Both the position numbers and the translations under genes were made by a program. Shown in pieces: positions 1-7,665 of a DNA stretch of 11,090 nucleotides. Source of the DNA: Stephanodiscus triporus (lineage: Eukaryota > Bacillariophyta > Thalassiosirophyceae > Thalassiosirales > Thalassiosiraceae); contig JALLAZ010000953.1 in assembly GCA_036939755.1 (NCBI GenBank), forward strand, positions 1 to 11,090, written 5' to 3'. How positions within the stretch are numbered: position 1 is the stretch's first letter; every line of letters begins with the position of its first letter. The notes beneath the pieces are model-generated. The model saw only the letters and a program-made list of their open reading frames with translations. It was not told the origin of the DNA and did not search any database.

Positions 1-659
1 TAGACTCGCCGAGATAATGGGGCTTTAATAATGGTCTCGCGAAATAGTTATCTACAAAAAAAAATTGAAACATTTTGGCCGACCCAAAAGGCTGTCTAAA
101 CTCGTATTTTCGTTTGATATGTGTACTCTGAAAAAAATGCGAATAAAGTGTTGAACATGGGGCTATGGCATGCAGCAAAAATGGCTTCCTTGTTGTTTCA
201 GATATCTGAATGATCGCTGGTGTTGTCTCAAAGAAAGCATCTTCAGATCTCGGAATGTTGTCTTTGTTGTATGTTTTATTGATTGTGTTGTCTTAGAGAA
301 AGCATCTGAGTGCGCAGTGGATGTGGGGTGTGAAATTTGCATTTCGGAGTACCCCCACCACCATAGCAATACTAAGAGATAAGTGAACACGGTAGGACCT
401 TTGTCTTTGTCATGTTTGTCCTAAGCCTTGGTAGAGAGCGCTGTTGCGCTCCTCAAAACTTACCCGGGCAGCCAAAACAGCGTCAAAGTTTATGCTGCAT
501 ATGAGTTTTGGATCTCATAAATTGGAATGCATTTATCAAATCGGTTACGTTGGTAGTGCACTAATATTTTCTAATCTTATCCTATTTCACTCGAGTTGCA
601 ACACAATTTAATATCCAAAGCTCTGACAGCGCAGTCTGATACTTCTCACAAAATACATA
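1..659. other. AT-rich flank without a supported gene
   Basis: I see no coding region here. The open frames on either strand are about 75 codons or shorter, mirror each other and contain no recognisable motif. The stretch holds a pair of imperfect direct repeats (221-246 and 286-310) and a small inverted repeat, gagcg/cgctc, at about 436-451. It probably includes the 3' untranslated and downstream region of the minus-strand gene that ends at 700. Confidence 0.5.
221..310. repeat. Imperfect direct repeat pair, ~25 bp, offset ~65 bp
   Basis: Bases 221-246 and 286-310 share the order tgttgtct, a short variable part, then agaaagcatct and an ag end, differing at a few positions. A weaker third similarity (tgttgtttcagat) begins at 191. 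This looks like a local duplication in noncoding DNA. I see no target-site duplication or open frame that would link it to a transposon. Confidence 0.5.
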
Positions 660-686
660 CCCCCCCCCCCTTCCCCCCCCCTCCCC
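660..686 (-). repeat. C-run tract (G-runs in the transcript) just after a stop codon
   Basis: The plus strand reads 11 C, TT, 9 C, T, 4 C. In the minus-strand gene's RNA this becomes G4-A-G9-AA-G11, starting 14 nt past its TAG stop, so it would lie in the 3' untranslated region. Such G tracts can in principle form a G-quadruplex. They are also prone to slippage and sequencing error, so exact run lengths are uncertain. Confidence 0.7.
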
Positions 687-699
687 ACAACCGTCTTTT

Positions 700-1694
700 C
701 TAGTCGAGGTGCAGCCCACACCTGAGACCGTAATCCCTCGACGCGCCGCCGCGACAAGCCGCCTGCTGCTCCGACGAGTGCCGCATGGCCTCCCCCGCCG
801 CCAGGCCCGCACCCGCCACCGCCATCGCGCCGAGGCTCGCGCGGGGATTGCCCAACGCGAGCAGCGCCGCGCTCCCCACCACGGCCACCGCCACGACCTT
901 CTCCGCTATGCGATACTCCTCGTTCGCGCGGCGGATGGTGTCCTTGGCGGACGCGGCCGCGTGCCGCATCTGGGCGGCGGCGGCCGAGTACCGGTCCGCC
1001 GACCGCATTCCGTCGTCGTCGTAACGATCGTCGTCGTCGTCGTCGTCGTCGTCGTCATCGCGGACGAGGCGCCGGACGAGGCGGTGCGACTCGTCCGCGA
1101 CGCCCGACCACGCCTCCCGCGCGGTCCGGCCGATGGCGCGCCCTCGCTCGTCCCACTCCCGCGCGAACGCGGTCGACGATCGTCCCACGCGTTCCCAGGC
1201 GCAGAGGAGGGGCTCGAGGGGGTGACGATCCGTCGTCGTCGTCGTCGCGGCCGCCAAATAATAAGCCCCCTCGCCCGTCATCGAGCCGATGACCGCGTCG
1301 GCGTCGATCGTCGTCGCGCCCGCGTCGCGCAGGTCCGCGATGGCCCCGACGATGCGTTCCGTGTCGAATCCCATCTCCGAGAGCTGATCCACGAGGGGAT
1401 CGTCGGTCGTCGGCGGGCGGTGGCATTCCTTCCCCTCCTCCCCGGCTCGGACCTTCTCCTCCGCCGTCGATTCCGATGATGGGCGGTGGTCGTCGATGGC
1501 TCGTCGCTCGTCGTTCGTCGCATCGCCTCCCTCCTCGTCGTCGTCGTCTTCGTCTTCGTCTTCGTCCTCCTCCTCCCCGTCCTCGACGTCGCTGACCGAG
1601 TGATGCTCTCCCGTGATGGACGAGACGCCGCTGACGAAGGTGTCGCCATCGCTGATCGTCACGTCGATGGAGGCGTCGTTCCCCCCCGCCGCGT

Positions 1695-1725
<31 letters not shown>

Positions 1726-1887
1726 TGCGGCGATCAATCGCTCCGCCGCCGGGAGGGTGAGCGGGACGGTCGGATCGGGTGACGAAGAAGGACGCCGCTC
1801 CTCGTTCGCATCGACGACCATTTCCCAAGAGAGCTCCTCGTCGTACGAGCTCTCGGTGTTGCGAGGCTCGCGGTTATTGAGGACCAT
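700..1887 (-). CDS. Acidic UBA-like domain protein with hydrophobic C-terminal region
   Basis: The open frame is about 395 residues and has no intron that I can see. The start ATG (1887-1885) has A at -3 and G at +4, and it is the first ATG after an in-frame upstream stop. Features in order: an N-terminal acidic patch followed by W-E-M-V at about residues 21-24, which fits the [WFY]xx[LIV] Atg8-interacting motif (AIM/LIR); an Ala run and Asp run (~53-65); a long Glu/Asp-rich disordered segment (~95-125); a UBA-like three-helix domain (~163-205) with the hallmark MGF loop at 172-174; a Trp-containing helical part (~228-275); an Asp run (~277-286); and a Gly/Ala-rich hydrophobic stretch (~329-366) split by a short GNPR turn, possibly a membrane hairpin. 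UBA domains usually bind ubiquitin. A role as a membrane-linked ubiquitin or autophagy receptor is inference. I know no named orthologue. It is divergent from the SF1 gene. Confidence 0.72.
1028..1056 (-). repeat. GTC/GAC triplet microsatellite inside the UBA gene
   Basis: A near-perfect TCG/GTC triplet run encodes about ten consecutive Asp residues on the minus strand. Related runs occur at about 1539-1575 (Asp/Glu) and 1696-1725 (Asp then Ala, as GTC changes to GGC). All are multiples of three and keep the frame, so they are in-frame expansions rather than disruptions. Length polymorphism between alleles is likely. Confidence 0.85.
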
Positions 1888-2061
1888 GATGCTGATTGAT
1901 TGATTTATGTATTTCTGAGGAACAAGTCAATTCGCGCACGGCTGAAACAAATAGGGCTAACGAATGATTCCAAAAAGGAGCAAAATAAATAGACAATATA
2001 GTGTAAAAATTGAGAAATATTGTTCCAGTTCGAATTATTAATAAATCTTTAGTTAGCCCTA

Positions 2062-2094
2062 ATGGTGGCTTTCGAAGGAATTGAACGGGGCTAG
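2062..2094 (+). other. Possible 10-codon upstream ORF
   Basis: An ATG at 2062 reads 10 codons (MVAFEGIERG) to a TAG at 2092-2094, upstream of the SF1 start and out of frame with it. If the transcript begins before 2062, this uORF could lower SF1 translation. There is no evidence that it is transcribed, and it overlaps the left arm of the inverted repeat at 2064-2215. Confidence 0.2.
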
Positions 2095-2215
2095 AGGGAA
2101 ACCGTCTGGGGGTGTGACCCGGGATTCCGAGTTTGAGAACCTACCTAGAGATAGTAGGTGGACGCCCCCGCCCCGATTTCCTTCGAACGACGCCGGCGGA
2201 GCGGCCGGAGCCACC
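2064..2215. repeat. Long-range inverted repeat upstream of SF1
   Basis: The continuous 17-base left arm, GGTGGCTTTCGAAGGAA (2064-2080), pairs with TTCCTTCGAA at 2178-2187 and then AGCCACC at 2209-2215. The right arm is interrupted by a 21-nt GC-rich insert. A smaller stem, ACCTAC/GTAGGT (about 2141-2161), lies inside. In RNA this could form a structured 5' leader. Alternatively it may be a chance or relic inverted repeat. Confidence 0.5.
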
Positions 2216-2347
2216 ACTCGTTATCCCAAGCCCGATCATTGCCGATATACGATACATTTATTGGACGCCCGCGCAAATCTCAGCACCATTTTAATTAAAA
2301 AAACACATCGAGACAGCAAAGAAGTGCCGCGAACGACTAAAGAAGGA

Positions 2348-4732
2348 ATGTCGTCCCCGGACACCAGCGGCCAGAATGCCGAGGAGGCCGCGGAGCTGCT
2401 GGCGACGATGCGCGCCGAGCACGTGAGGATGAAATCGTGGTACAACGATCCCGAAAATGCGATCGGGCTGGCGGGCCTCAAGGCCAGGTACGGCGAGTCC
2501 TTCCCGACCTTCTGGCAGGACCTGACGAGGTGGGACGGATGGAAGGAGGTCAGGAGGGAGTACCTCCTCTTCGCCGAGAACGGCGGTCGATTCGCGGTGA
2601 AATCCGCCGCCGCCGCCGACGACGACGACGACGACGACGACCGGCGGGGAGGACGACGGGAGGAGGATCAGGAGCAGCAGCAGCAACAACAACCACAGGC
2701 GAAAAGGAGGCGCAAGCGATGGGGCGACGCCGGAGGAGGGGGGGGGGAGGAGGACGAGTCGCGTCAGGTCGCGGGTGTGGGGGGAGGGGGAGGAGGAGGA
2801 GGGGGGGGGGAGAGGTCCGCGCGCAGGTCGCGGTGGGCGCGCGACGGCGGGGGGGACGGCGGCGACGTCGTCCCGGCGGCGGCGCCCGATGTGCAACCCG
2901 CCGTCGCCGATCCGGTGATGGCGGCGCTGGGTCTGTCCGCTCCCATGTCCGGGGGGGGGGGTGGCGCCGGCGGAGGAGGAGGTGGAGGAGGAGGGACGAT
3001 GACGATGATGGGGGGAGGGGGGGTGGGAGTAGGAGCAGGAGTAGGGGGAGGACTCGTCGCCGGGATCGCGTCCGGACTCGACCCGCGCGCGTCCGAGGAG
3101 CTCGCCGCCCTCCAGGCCCGACTCCGCATCGCGAACGCGCGACTGTCGAACCTCGACGTCGAGGCCGCGAGGGTCGACGCGCTCCCACGCGATCATCCCG
3201 ACCGATCGCCGTCCCCGCCGCCGGTGTACGGCCCCGACGGCACGCGTAGGAACACCCGCGCCAATCGATGGCGGGAGAAGTACGGCGAGGAGCGTACCGT
3301 TTGCCTCGAGTCGATCATGGACCTCATACCGTCCATGCGCCCGCCGGGGTTCATATCGAAGAGGAAGCGATCGAGGACGATACGCATACCCGTGGAGGAA
3401 TTCCCCACTTACAACTTCATAGGGCTCATCATCGGGCCGAGAGGCAAGACGCAGAAGGACATGGAGAGCAAGACCGGGTGCAAGATCGCGATACGGGGCA
3501 AGGGTAGCATCAAGGAGGGCGCCAAGGGACGGCGGAATGGCGTGGCGATGGACGGCGACGACGAGCCCCTGCACGTGCTCATCACGGGCGACGATCCGGC
3601 CGCGATCGACGCCGCGGCGGAGATGGTCGAGTCGATGCTCGTCGTCATCGACGACGAGAAGAACGTGCACAAGCAGAACCAGCTTCGCGAATTGGCGCTG
3701 TTGAACGGCACGCTCAAGGACGAGGACTGGTGTCACGTGTGCGGCGAGAAGGGTCACAAGGACTTCGAGTGCCCGAGGCGATTCGCGTTGGGGGGTAGGA
3801 GCAAGGTCGTCGTGAAGTGCACGATCTGCGGCGATACGAGTCACCCCACGCGCGATTGCGCGATGAAGGCCGGGGGGGGCGCTGGAGAGGGGGGAGGGGC
3901 GGAGGACGCGGCGAAGGCTAGGCTCGAGCTCGATTCGGACTACAGCGCGTTCATGGCCGAGCTAGACGGTAGGCCCGCAGGGGACGCGCGTCCTGCCACG
4001 GCCGCGTCCTCCGCGGAGGGATCGTCGTTCTGTACCGTCATCCAACCGGCGAGGTTCGTCTTGGCAGGCGGCGAGGACGGTGGAGGGGAGGTCGAAGGGT
4101 CCGCCGGGACGGCGATCGCTTCTAGCGCCATCCCCCCGCCGTCGTCGGCGTCCGGGGACGTGGCGTCCTACGTCACCACCATCAGCAGCAACGTGACCAC
4201 GATCAGCGCCGCCAGGCCCGCCGTCGTCGTCGCGCCGATCGTCGCCGCGGCCGACGCCGATCCCCCCCCGGATGCGGCGAACGGCGGCATTGCGTCTGCG
4301 TCGGAAACCCCGACGACCGTGGCGGAATCGACGCCCGCCTTGCTCCCGCCCGCGTCGGCGGGTTTGCCCCCGCCTCCCGCGGGCCCGCCTCCGCCTCCCA
4401 TGACGATGTTGCCCCCGCCTCCCGCCGGACTGCCCCCGCCTCCGCCTCCCCCGATGCAGCCCTATCCCGTTCAACAGCAGTACAATCCCTACCAATATCA
4501 ACAGCCGATGATGGGATGGCACATGCAGCCGCCGCCTCCCCCGTACGGGGCGCAGCCGCCGCCGCCCGCGTATGGGGCTCCGCATCAGCAGCAGTGGAAC
4601 GCGGGAGCGTCCGTGGGCGCCGGTGAGACCGCCGGGTGGGATCCGAACAGCTACTACCGTTCAGGTTACGGCGGGGATGTCACCGGCGGAGCAGGGGGGT
4701 TCAATTGGTGGGAAACGTCGGCGGATGATTAA
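2348..4732 (+). CDS. SF1: Branchpoint-binding protein / splicing factor 1
   Basis: The product is 794 residues from the first in-frame ATG (2348, G at -3). The frame stays open back to 2063 but offers no earlier ATG. In this family the protein binds the intron branchpoint sequence and partners U2AF at the 3' splice site in the nucleus. Visible order: Trp-rich N-terminal segment (~22-82) not found in human or yeast SF1; Asp run (~91-98); a basic-Trp ULM-like motif KRRRKRW (~119-125) and a second one RRSRW (~159-163), separated by Gly runs; helix-hairpin region (~245-330) with SPSP (~287-290), the site phosphorylated in human SF1; KH domain (~345-435) with GPRG at 363-366 and the RGKGSIKEG variable loop; QUA2 (~441-458, QLRELALLNGTL); zinc knuckles CX2CX4HX4C at 462-475 and 491-504; a conserved short motif YSAFMAELD (~532-540, YLSLMAELG in human); and a proline-rich tail (~660-745). 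It is longer than human SF1 (~640) mainly because of low-complexity blocks. Intronless as seen. Confidence 0.95.
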   Translation: MSSPDTSGQNAEEAAELLATMRAEHVRMKSWYNDPENAIGLAGLKARYGESFPTFWQDLTRWDGWKEVRREYLLFAENGGRFAVKSAAAADDDDDDDDRRGGRREEDQEQQQQQQPQAKRRRKRWGDAGGGGGEEDESRQVAGVGGGGGGGGGGERSARRSRWARDGGGDGGDVVPAAAPDVQPAVADPVMAALGLSAPMSGGGGGAGGGGGGGGGTMTMMGGGGVGVGAGVGGGLVAGIASGLDPRASEELAALQARLRIANARLSNLDVEAARVDALPRDHPDRSPSPPPVYGPDGTRRNTRANRWREKYGEERTVCLESIMDLIPSMRPPGFISKRKRSRTIRIPVEEFPTYNFIGLIIGPRGKTQKDMESKTGCKIAIRGKGSIKEGAKGRRNGVAMDGDDEPLHVLITGDDPAAIDAAAEMVESMLVVIDDEKNVHKQNQLRELALLNGTLKDEDWCHVCGEKGHKDFECPRRFALGGRSKVVVKCTICGDTSHPTRDCAMKAGGGAGEGGGAEDAAKARLELDSDYSAFMAELDGRPAGDARPATAASSAEGSSFCTVIQPARFVLAGGEDGGGEVEGSAGTAIASSAIPPPSSASGDVASYVTTISSNVTTISAARPAVVVAPIVAAADADPPPDAANGGIASASETPTTVAESTPALLPPASAGLPPPPAGPPPPPMTMLPPPPAGLPPPPPPPMQPYPVQQQYNPYQYQQPMMGWHMQPPPPPYGAQPPPPAYGAPHQQQWNAGASVGAGETAGWDPNSYYRSGYGGDVTGGAGGFNWWETSADD
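2735..3055 (+). repeat. G-rich simple-sequence tracts encoding poly-Gly in SF1
   Basis: Several G homopolymers of roughly 6-10 bases and GGA/GGG triplet runs lie at about 2737-2750, 2777-2814 and 2950-3050. They encode Gly-rich linkers between the two ULM-like motifs and before the helix-hairpin domain. The reading frame survives across all of them, which supports the base calls. They remain the most likely places for slippage or length variation in the gene. Confidence 0.8.
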
Positions 4733-5400
4733 GCTTTTGCGCTCGCTTCCTTCTCACCTTTCGTCTCTGCAGTGACCTTTACTTGATGATACGAATGCTG
4801 GATGTTGCCAAGATGATGACCTGGCCACGGACTCATAAATTCGAGGAAATTTTTGTTGTGTCTTGCTTGTATCACCTCTCAGATATCGATCTTCAAAACA
4901 CTTGGCAGTTCATACATTATTTTTCACGGAGAATGTTTTTCGTTGGAGGGGTTTCATTTGGGTCGAGAAGGTGAATTGTGCAATACCGCCTTGAAAATCA
5001 TAGTACGATACTTTGTTGAATCCCAACCTAACGAAACTTTACATGAAAGAACGTTGTTTTTCAATTTTTTTTCTTGAGACAGATACGCGCTCTGAATACT
5101 GCTACATGCGACCTTGTCTTGGCATACACTCAAAATAAGCCTCACGTTTCTTTTACTGCAGCATTTTTGTTTTCATCACAGAAGCCGTTTCGGCTCAATT
5201 TCGTGTCCTGTTAATTCAGTATCAACTTCATCTCATACTTCCATTGCAACATACCTCTCCTAATAGGATATCTTCCTGCTTACAACCTACTGAGAGGAAA
5301 TAAGTCATAAATCGCATACTGCCTTTTTCAACAAAAAAGGACCGCTTTGGAGGCTGACACTTCTTGACTAAACTTCTTTCTCAGACTCCGCATATAAGAA
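4733..5400. other. SF1 downstream flank, no gene seen
   Basis: Composition drops sharply from GC-rich to AT-rich within tens of bases of the SF1 stop. The open frames are short (about 75 codons or fewer), overlap in several frames and show no family motif. The 3' end of the SF1 transcript should lie here. An ataaat at about 4836 is a weak polyadenylation candidate only. No strong repeat or RNA gene was recognised. Confidence 0.5.
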
Positions 5401-5612
5401 GTTCTGTTGGCTATGGCAAAATCAATGACCGAGATGCCATCCAGCATCACCCCGCTTACTTTGCTTGCTTCTCTGGTGGACAGCCAGTTTTGTCCTCAGT
5501 CATCAGACAATGATGCCATGGTTGGGTTAGAAAAGAGAGTCTTCCTCGCCACATCTGATATTATTCTTCTCGTGAGGATGGCAATTTTGACAAGGGGTCT
5601 ATTTTCAGCTGA

Positions 5613-6519
5613 CTAGCCCCTCTCCTAATCCTCCGACGTATGCCAAGATCATACTTCAGTGCAGTGCACAACAGACTCCCATCTGACAGAAAGACAAATG
5701 ACGCCATGGTGGAACTAGTTGCCTTTCTCTCAAATAGTTTGAAATCACACGCTGTTAGGAAAACCAAAGCAATCTGATGATGGGGGAAAAGAAGCTGTTG
5801 GCCGAGTTGGCGGACCACTGTCAACCGTGCACCACGCAGCTCTCCAGAAGCAAATGAATTACCAGTATCACTTGTTGAGAATTTCTGCATAGGATCCCTG
5901 TTGGACACTCTGAAACTGCTGAGAGAGTATCGAGATCTACTGCAATTCGATGCGGATGACAACCAGTAGAATTGTCTTGACAAATCCCCCAGTGTTGGCT
6001 CAATCGCAAGTATCTGTCAAGCTAAGGCAGCATCGTATGCCATGAGCCATCATGTCCTGTTGGGTTTAGATGAAGATTATGGGGTGGTGCTCACCAATGT
6101 AGCCTCATTCGCATAAGAAGTACTGAACTTTCAAACCAGGTCCTTGGGTAGAGCATATACAGCCATTCTATTGAGAGAAGAAACAGCCATTTTGCAGTCT
6201 TGTGGATTCACTGTCTTGCAGAAAGGCTCAAAATATTGGGCCGTCAGAGCCACATCCACTCATAGAGGACATTGGGTGCCAGATAACCTCCCAAGAAACT
6301 GAATTCTCCCACTGTGTCTGCCCACGAGCCAACCGACAAATTCTCCCACTACGTCTGCTCCCACGAGTTCTCCCACGAGCCAACCGACGAATTGAATTGG
6401 AAATGTCTCTCCCTGGCGGTTGTACGGCTGATAGTGTTTCTCCATTGTGCTGCTCTTGGCAATGCCAAACAAATAATTGCCAAGGTCAATGCATTGGTGG
6501 GAGTTGTACTCCACACTGA
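5613..6519 (+). pseudogene. Decayed gene with Pro-Thr-Ser repeats and Cys-rich end
   Basis: One plus-strand frame (codons starting at positions divisible by 3) runs from 5613 to 6392 with in-frame stops only at 5775, 5778, 5967, 6114 and 6300, far fewer than expected in noncoding DNA. Its translation is plausible protein, for example GLDEDYGVVLTNV, then LQKGSKYWAVRATSTHRGHW, but I do not recognise the domain. It runs into a Pro-Thr-Ser linker (6318-6392, TSQPTNSPTTSAPTSSPTSQ) and stops at 6393. A Cys-rich segment then follows in another frame (6421-6507), with a C-CC-C-C-C-C pattern ending GGSCTPH and a stop at 6517-6519. PTS linkers next to such Cys motifs are typical of secreted diatom proteins. 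The first linker unit is also 2 bases short and needs a third frame. I read this as a relic with stops and frameshifts; an intron-containing live gene is the alternative. A 140-codon minus-strand frame (5983-5561) overlaps it. Confidence 0.45.
6302..6395 (+). repeat. Minisatellite encoding Pro-Thr-Ser repeats
   Basis: The unit CCCACGAGCCAACCGAC followed by A/G and AATT occurs at 6321 and again at 6372, 51 bp apart, joined by shorter TCTCCCAC copies. In the right frame every copy encodes Ser/Pro/Thr-rich repeats. A two-base difference between TCTGCTCCCACG (second unit) and TCTGCCCACG (first unit) shifts the frame of the first unit. Confidence 0.75.
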
Positions 6520-7040
6520 ATTTTGTTCTCTTTTGTTTTTATGGAGTTAGAAGATAGACTAACTACTCAATAACTCACTTTTTTAAGCCCAACCACATCG
6601 GTAGGGGCTGCTCTGGAGAATTTTGAAAGATTTTTTTCATTGAAATACATTTTCAGTGAGTTGAATGTTGTAGATATGGTGTGCTGGATCAATAGTCATC
6701 AAGAAAAAAGTAAAAAAAATCATGGCATCCCTTCCATAACGGGCCAAAACATGTTTTTTTTGTTGTTTCATCCTGCTAACTAAATGCCCAAATTAACTAG
6801 TGATTTAGCCCCATGTTGAAACTTGTAGAGGACATGCATATGACTCATAAAAAGTACATATGTTGTTGCCATGGATGGGATGAGGATACTTGTAAAGTAT
6901 TGGGGTGTGATTCTAAGTCTAAGTTGTCTTTTGAGTCTACTACAGAAGCGGACACCATTGTCTGTGGGCACATACCTTAAGAAAGGGGGGAAAAGTAGGT
7001 ACTTGTAGCGACTATGTAGGAATTAGTACTAGAGTTTTCA
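6520..7040. other. AT-rich spacer, no gene seen
   Basis: Only short open frames are present (the longest is 63 codons, 6971-6780, minus) and none has a recognisable motif. There are several homopolymer A and T runs (for example around 6630, 6705 and 6753). No tRNA-like cloverleaf, hairpin terminator or long repeat was found by eye. Confidence 0.5.
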
Positions 7041-7062
7041 GGCCCCCTTTATCCCCCCCCCT

Positions 7063-7098
7063 CCTCCTACTCCTCCTACTCCTCCTACTCCTCCTACT
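7063..7098. repeat. 9-bp tandem repeat (CCTCCTACT)x4 in a pyrimidine tract
   Basis: Four perfect CCTCCTACT copies occupy 7063-7098, preceded by an 11-C run and followed by (CTC/CAC)n-like sequence to about 7180. This starts a strongly pyrimidine-biased plus strand that continues to about 7790. Open frames across it (for example 7287-7012 minus, with Arg-Arg-Ser repeats) are by-products of the repeat. Confidence 0.85.
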
Positions 7099-7496
7099 CC
7101 TCCACACCTTCACTTCCACCTCCACCTCCTCCTCCTCATCCTCTTTTGCCTCCTCTATCTCCTCCTCCTTCATCTCTCTCCTTTCTGTCCCGTTTACTAT
7201 TTGGTTGTTGTGTGCATCGCTGATGCCTCGCCCCCCTATCCCCCATTGACTTAATTGATTGTTGTGTGCTGTTGTGCCATTTCCCATGTCCAGTCATCCC
7301 ATCAACATCCCTTGCCTCATCACCCCCACCACTCTTGTCATTGATCCCCACCTTCGTCACCTCGTTTGATGTCAGGCGGAGCAACAAGGATATTGTTGAG
7401 GCCGTCTCCCCTCTCCCCTGACCCCCTCATCTCGTCATGTTGTCTGCCGTTGCGTTGGATCCTCTGCCCCTTTCCTCTCTTTGTGTTGTCCATCAT

Positions 7497-7665
7497 CCAA
7501 TTGCTCGCATCATCTACCCTCATCTCTTGTTGTGTCCTCCACTGCCCAATCGCCTCGCATCGTGTCCTCCACCCGCCCTGTCATTCGCCGCCCAATCGCC
7601 TCGCATCATTCCTATGCCCCCCTCCTCTTTTGTGTTTTCACAGCCGGATCGCACTGCATCGTACG
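7497..7665. repeat. Degenerate ~50-bp minisatellite in pyrimidine-rich DNA
   Basis: A core resembling CCCAATCGCCTCGCATC recurs at 7497 (diverged), 7545, 7591 and 7644 (diverged), spaced about 46-53 bp. The cores are separated by TTGTGTCCTCC- or TTTTGTGTTTTC-like segments. The surrounding 7040-7790 is C/T-rich throughout. Long open frames here (up to 133 codons at 7366-7767) follow from the scarcity of purines rather than from coding. Confidence 0.65.

Larger units (their letters stand above)
1888..2347. promoter_or_regulatory. Divergent intergenic region with the 5' ends of two genes
   Basis: The two start codons are 460 bp apart and point away from each other, so this segment must hold both 5' untranslated regions and both promoters, unless distant exons exist. 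The middle (about 1975-2050) is AT-rich, while 2085-2230 is GC-rich and SF1-like in composition. AGGGCTAAC at 1953-1961 is mirrored as GTTAGCCCT at 2052-2060. I see no certain TATA box. Transcription start sites cannot be placed from sequence alone. Confidence 0.5.

Noticed and set aside
436..451. gagcg-ctgttg-cgctc hairpin as a possible RNA gene or terminator
   Set aside because: The stem is only 5 bp with no conserved RNA features nearby.
709..1479. 256-codon plus-strand open frame inside the UBA gene
   Set aside because: It is antisense to the minus-strand gene, Arg/Val-rich, and created by GTC triplets read on the other strand. No domain is visible.
2291..3844. 517-codon minus-strand open frame across SF1
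   Set aside because: It is the antisense shadow of SF1, caused by high GC and few stops. The plus frame carries KH, QUA2 and zinc knuckles.
3962..4585. 207-codon minus-strand Arg/Gly-rich frame
   Set aside because: It is a shadow of the SF1 proline-rich tail.
5407..5616. 69-codon plus-strand frame that might extend the relic upstream in another frame
   Set aside because: It opens with TTG, no motif was found, and joining it needs a further frameshift I cannot justify.
5561..5983. 140-codon minus-strand frame
   Set aside because: No recognisable domain, and the opposite strand shows the PTS and Cys-rich signature and a long low-stop frame. It is kept only as the alternative reading of the relic.
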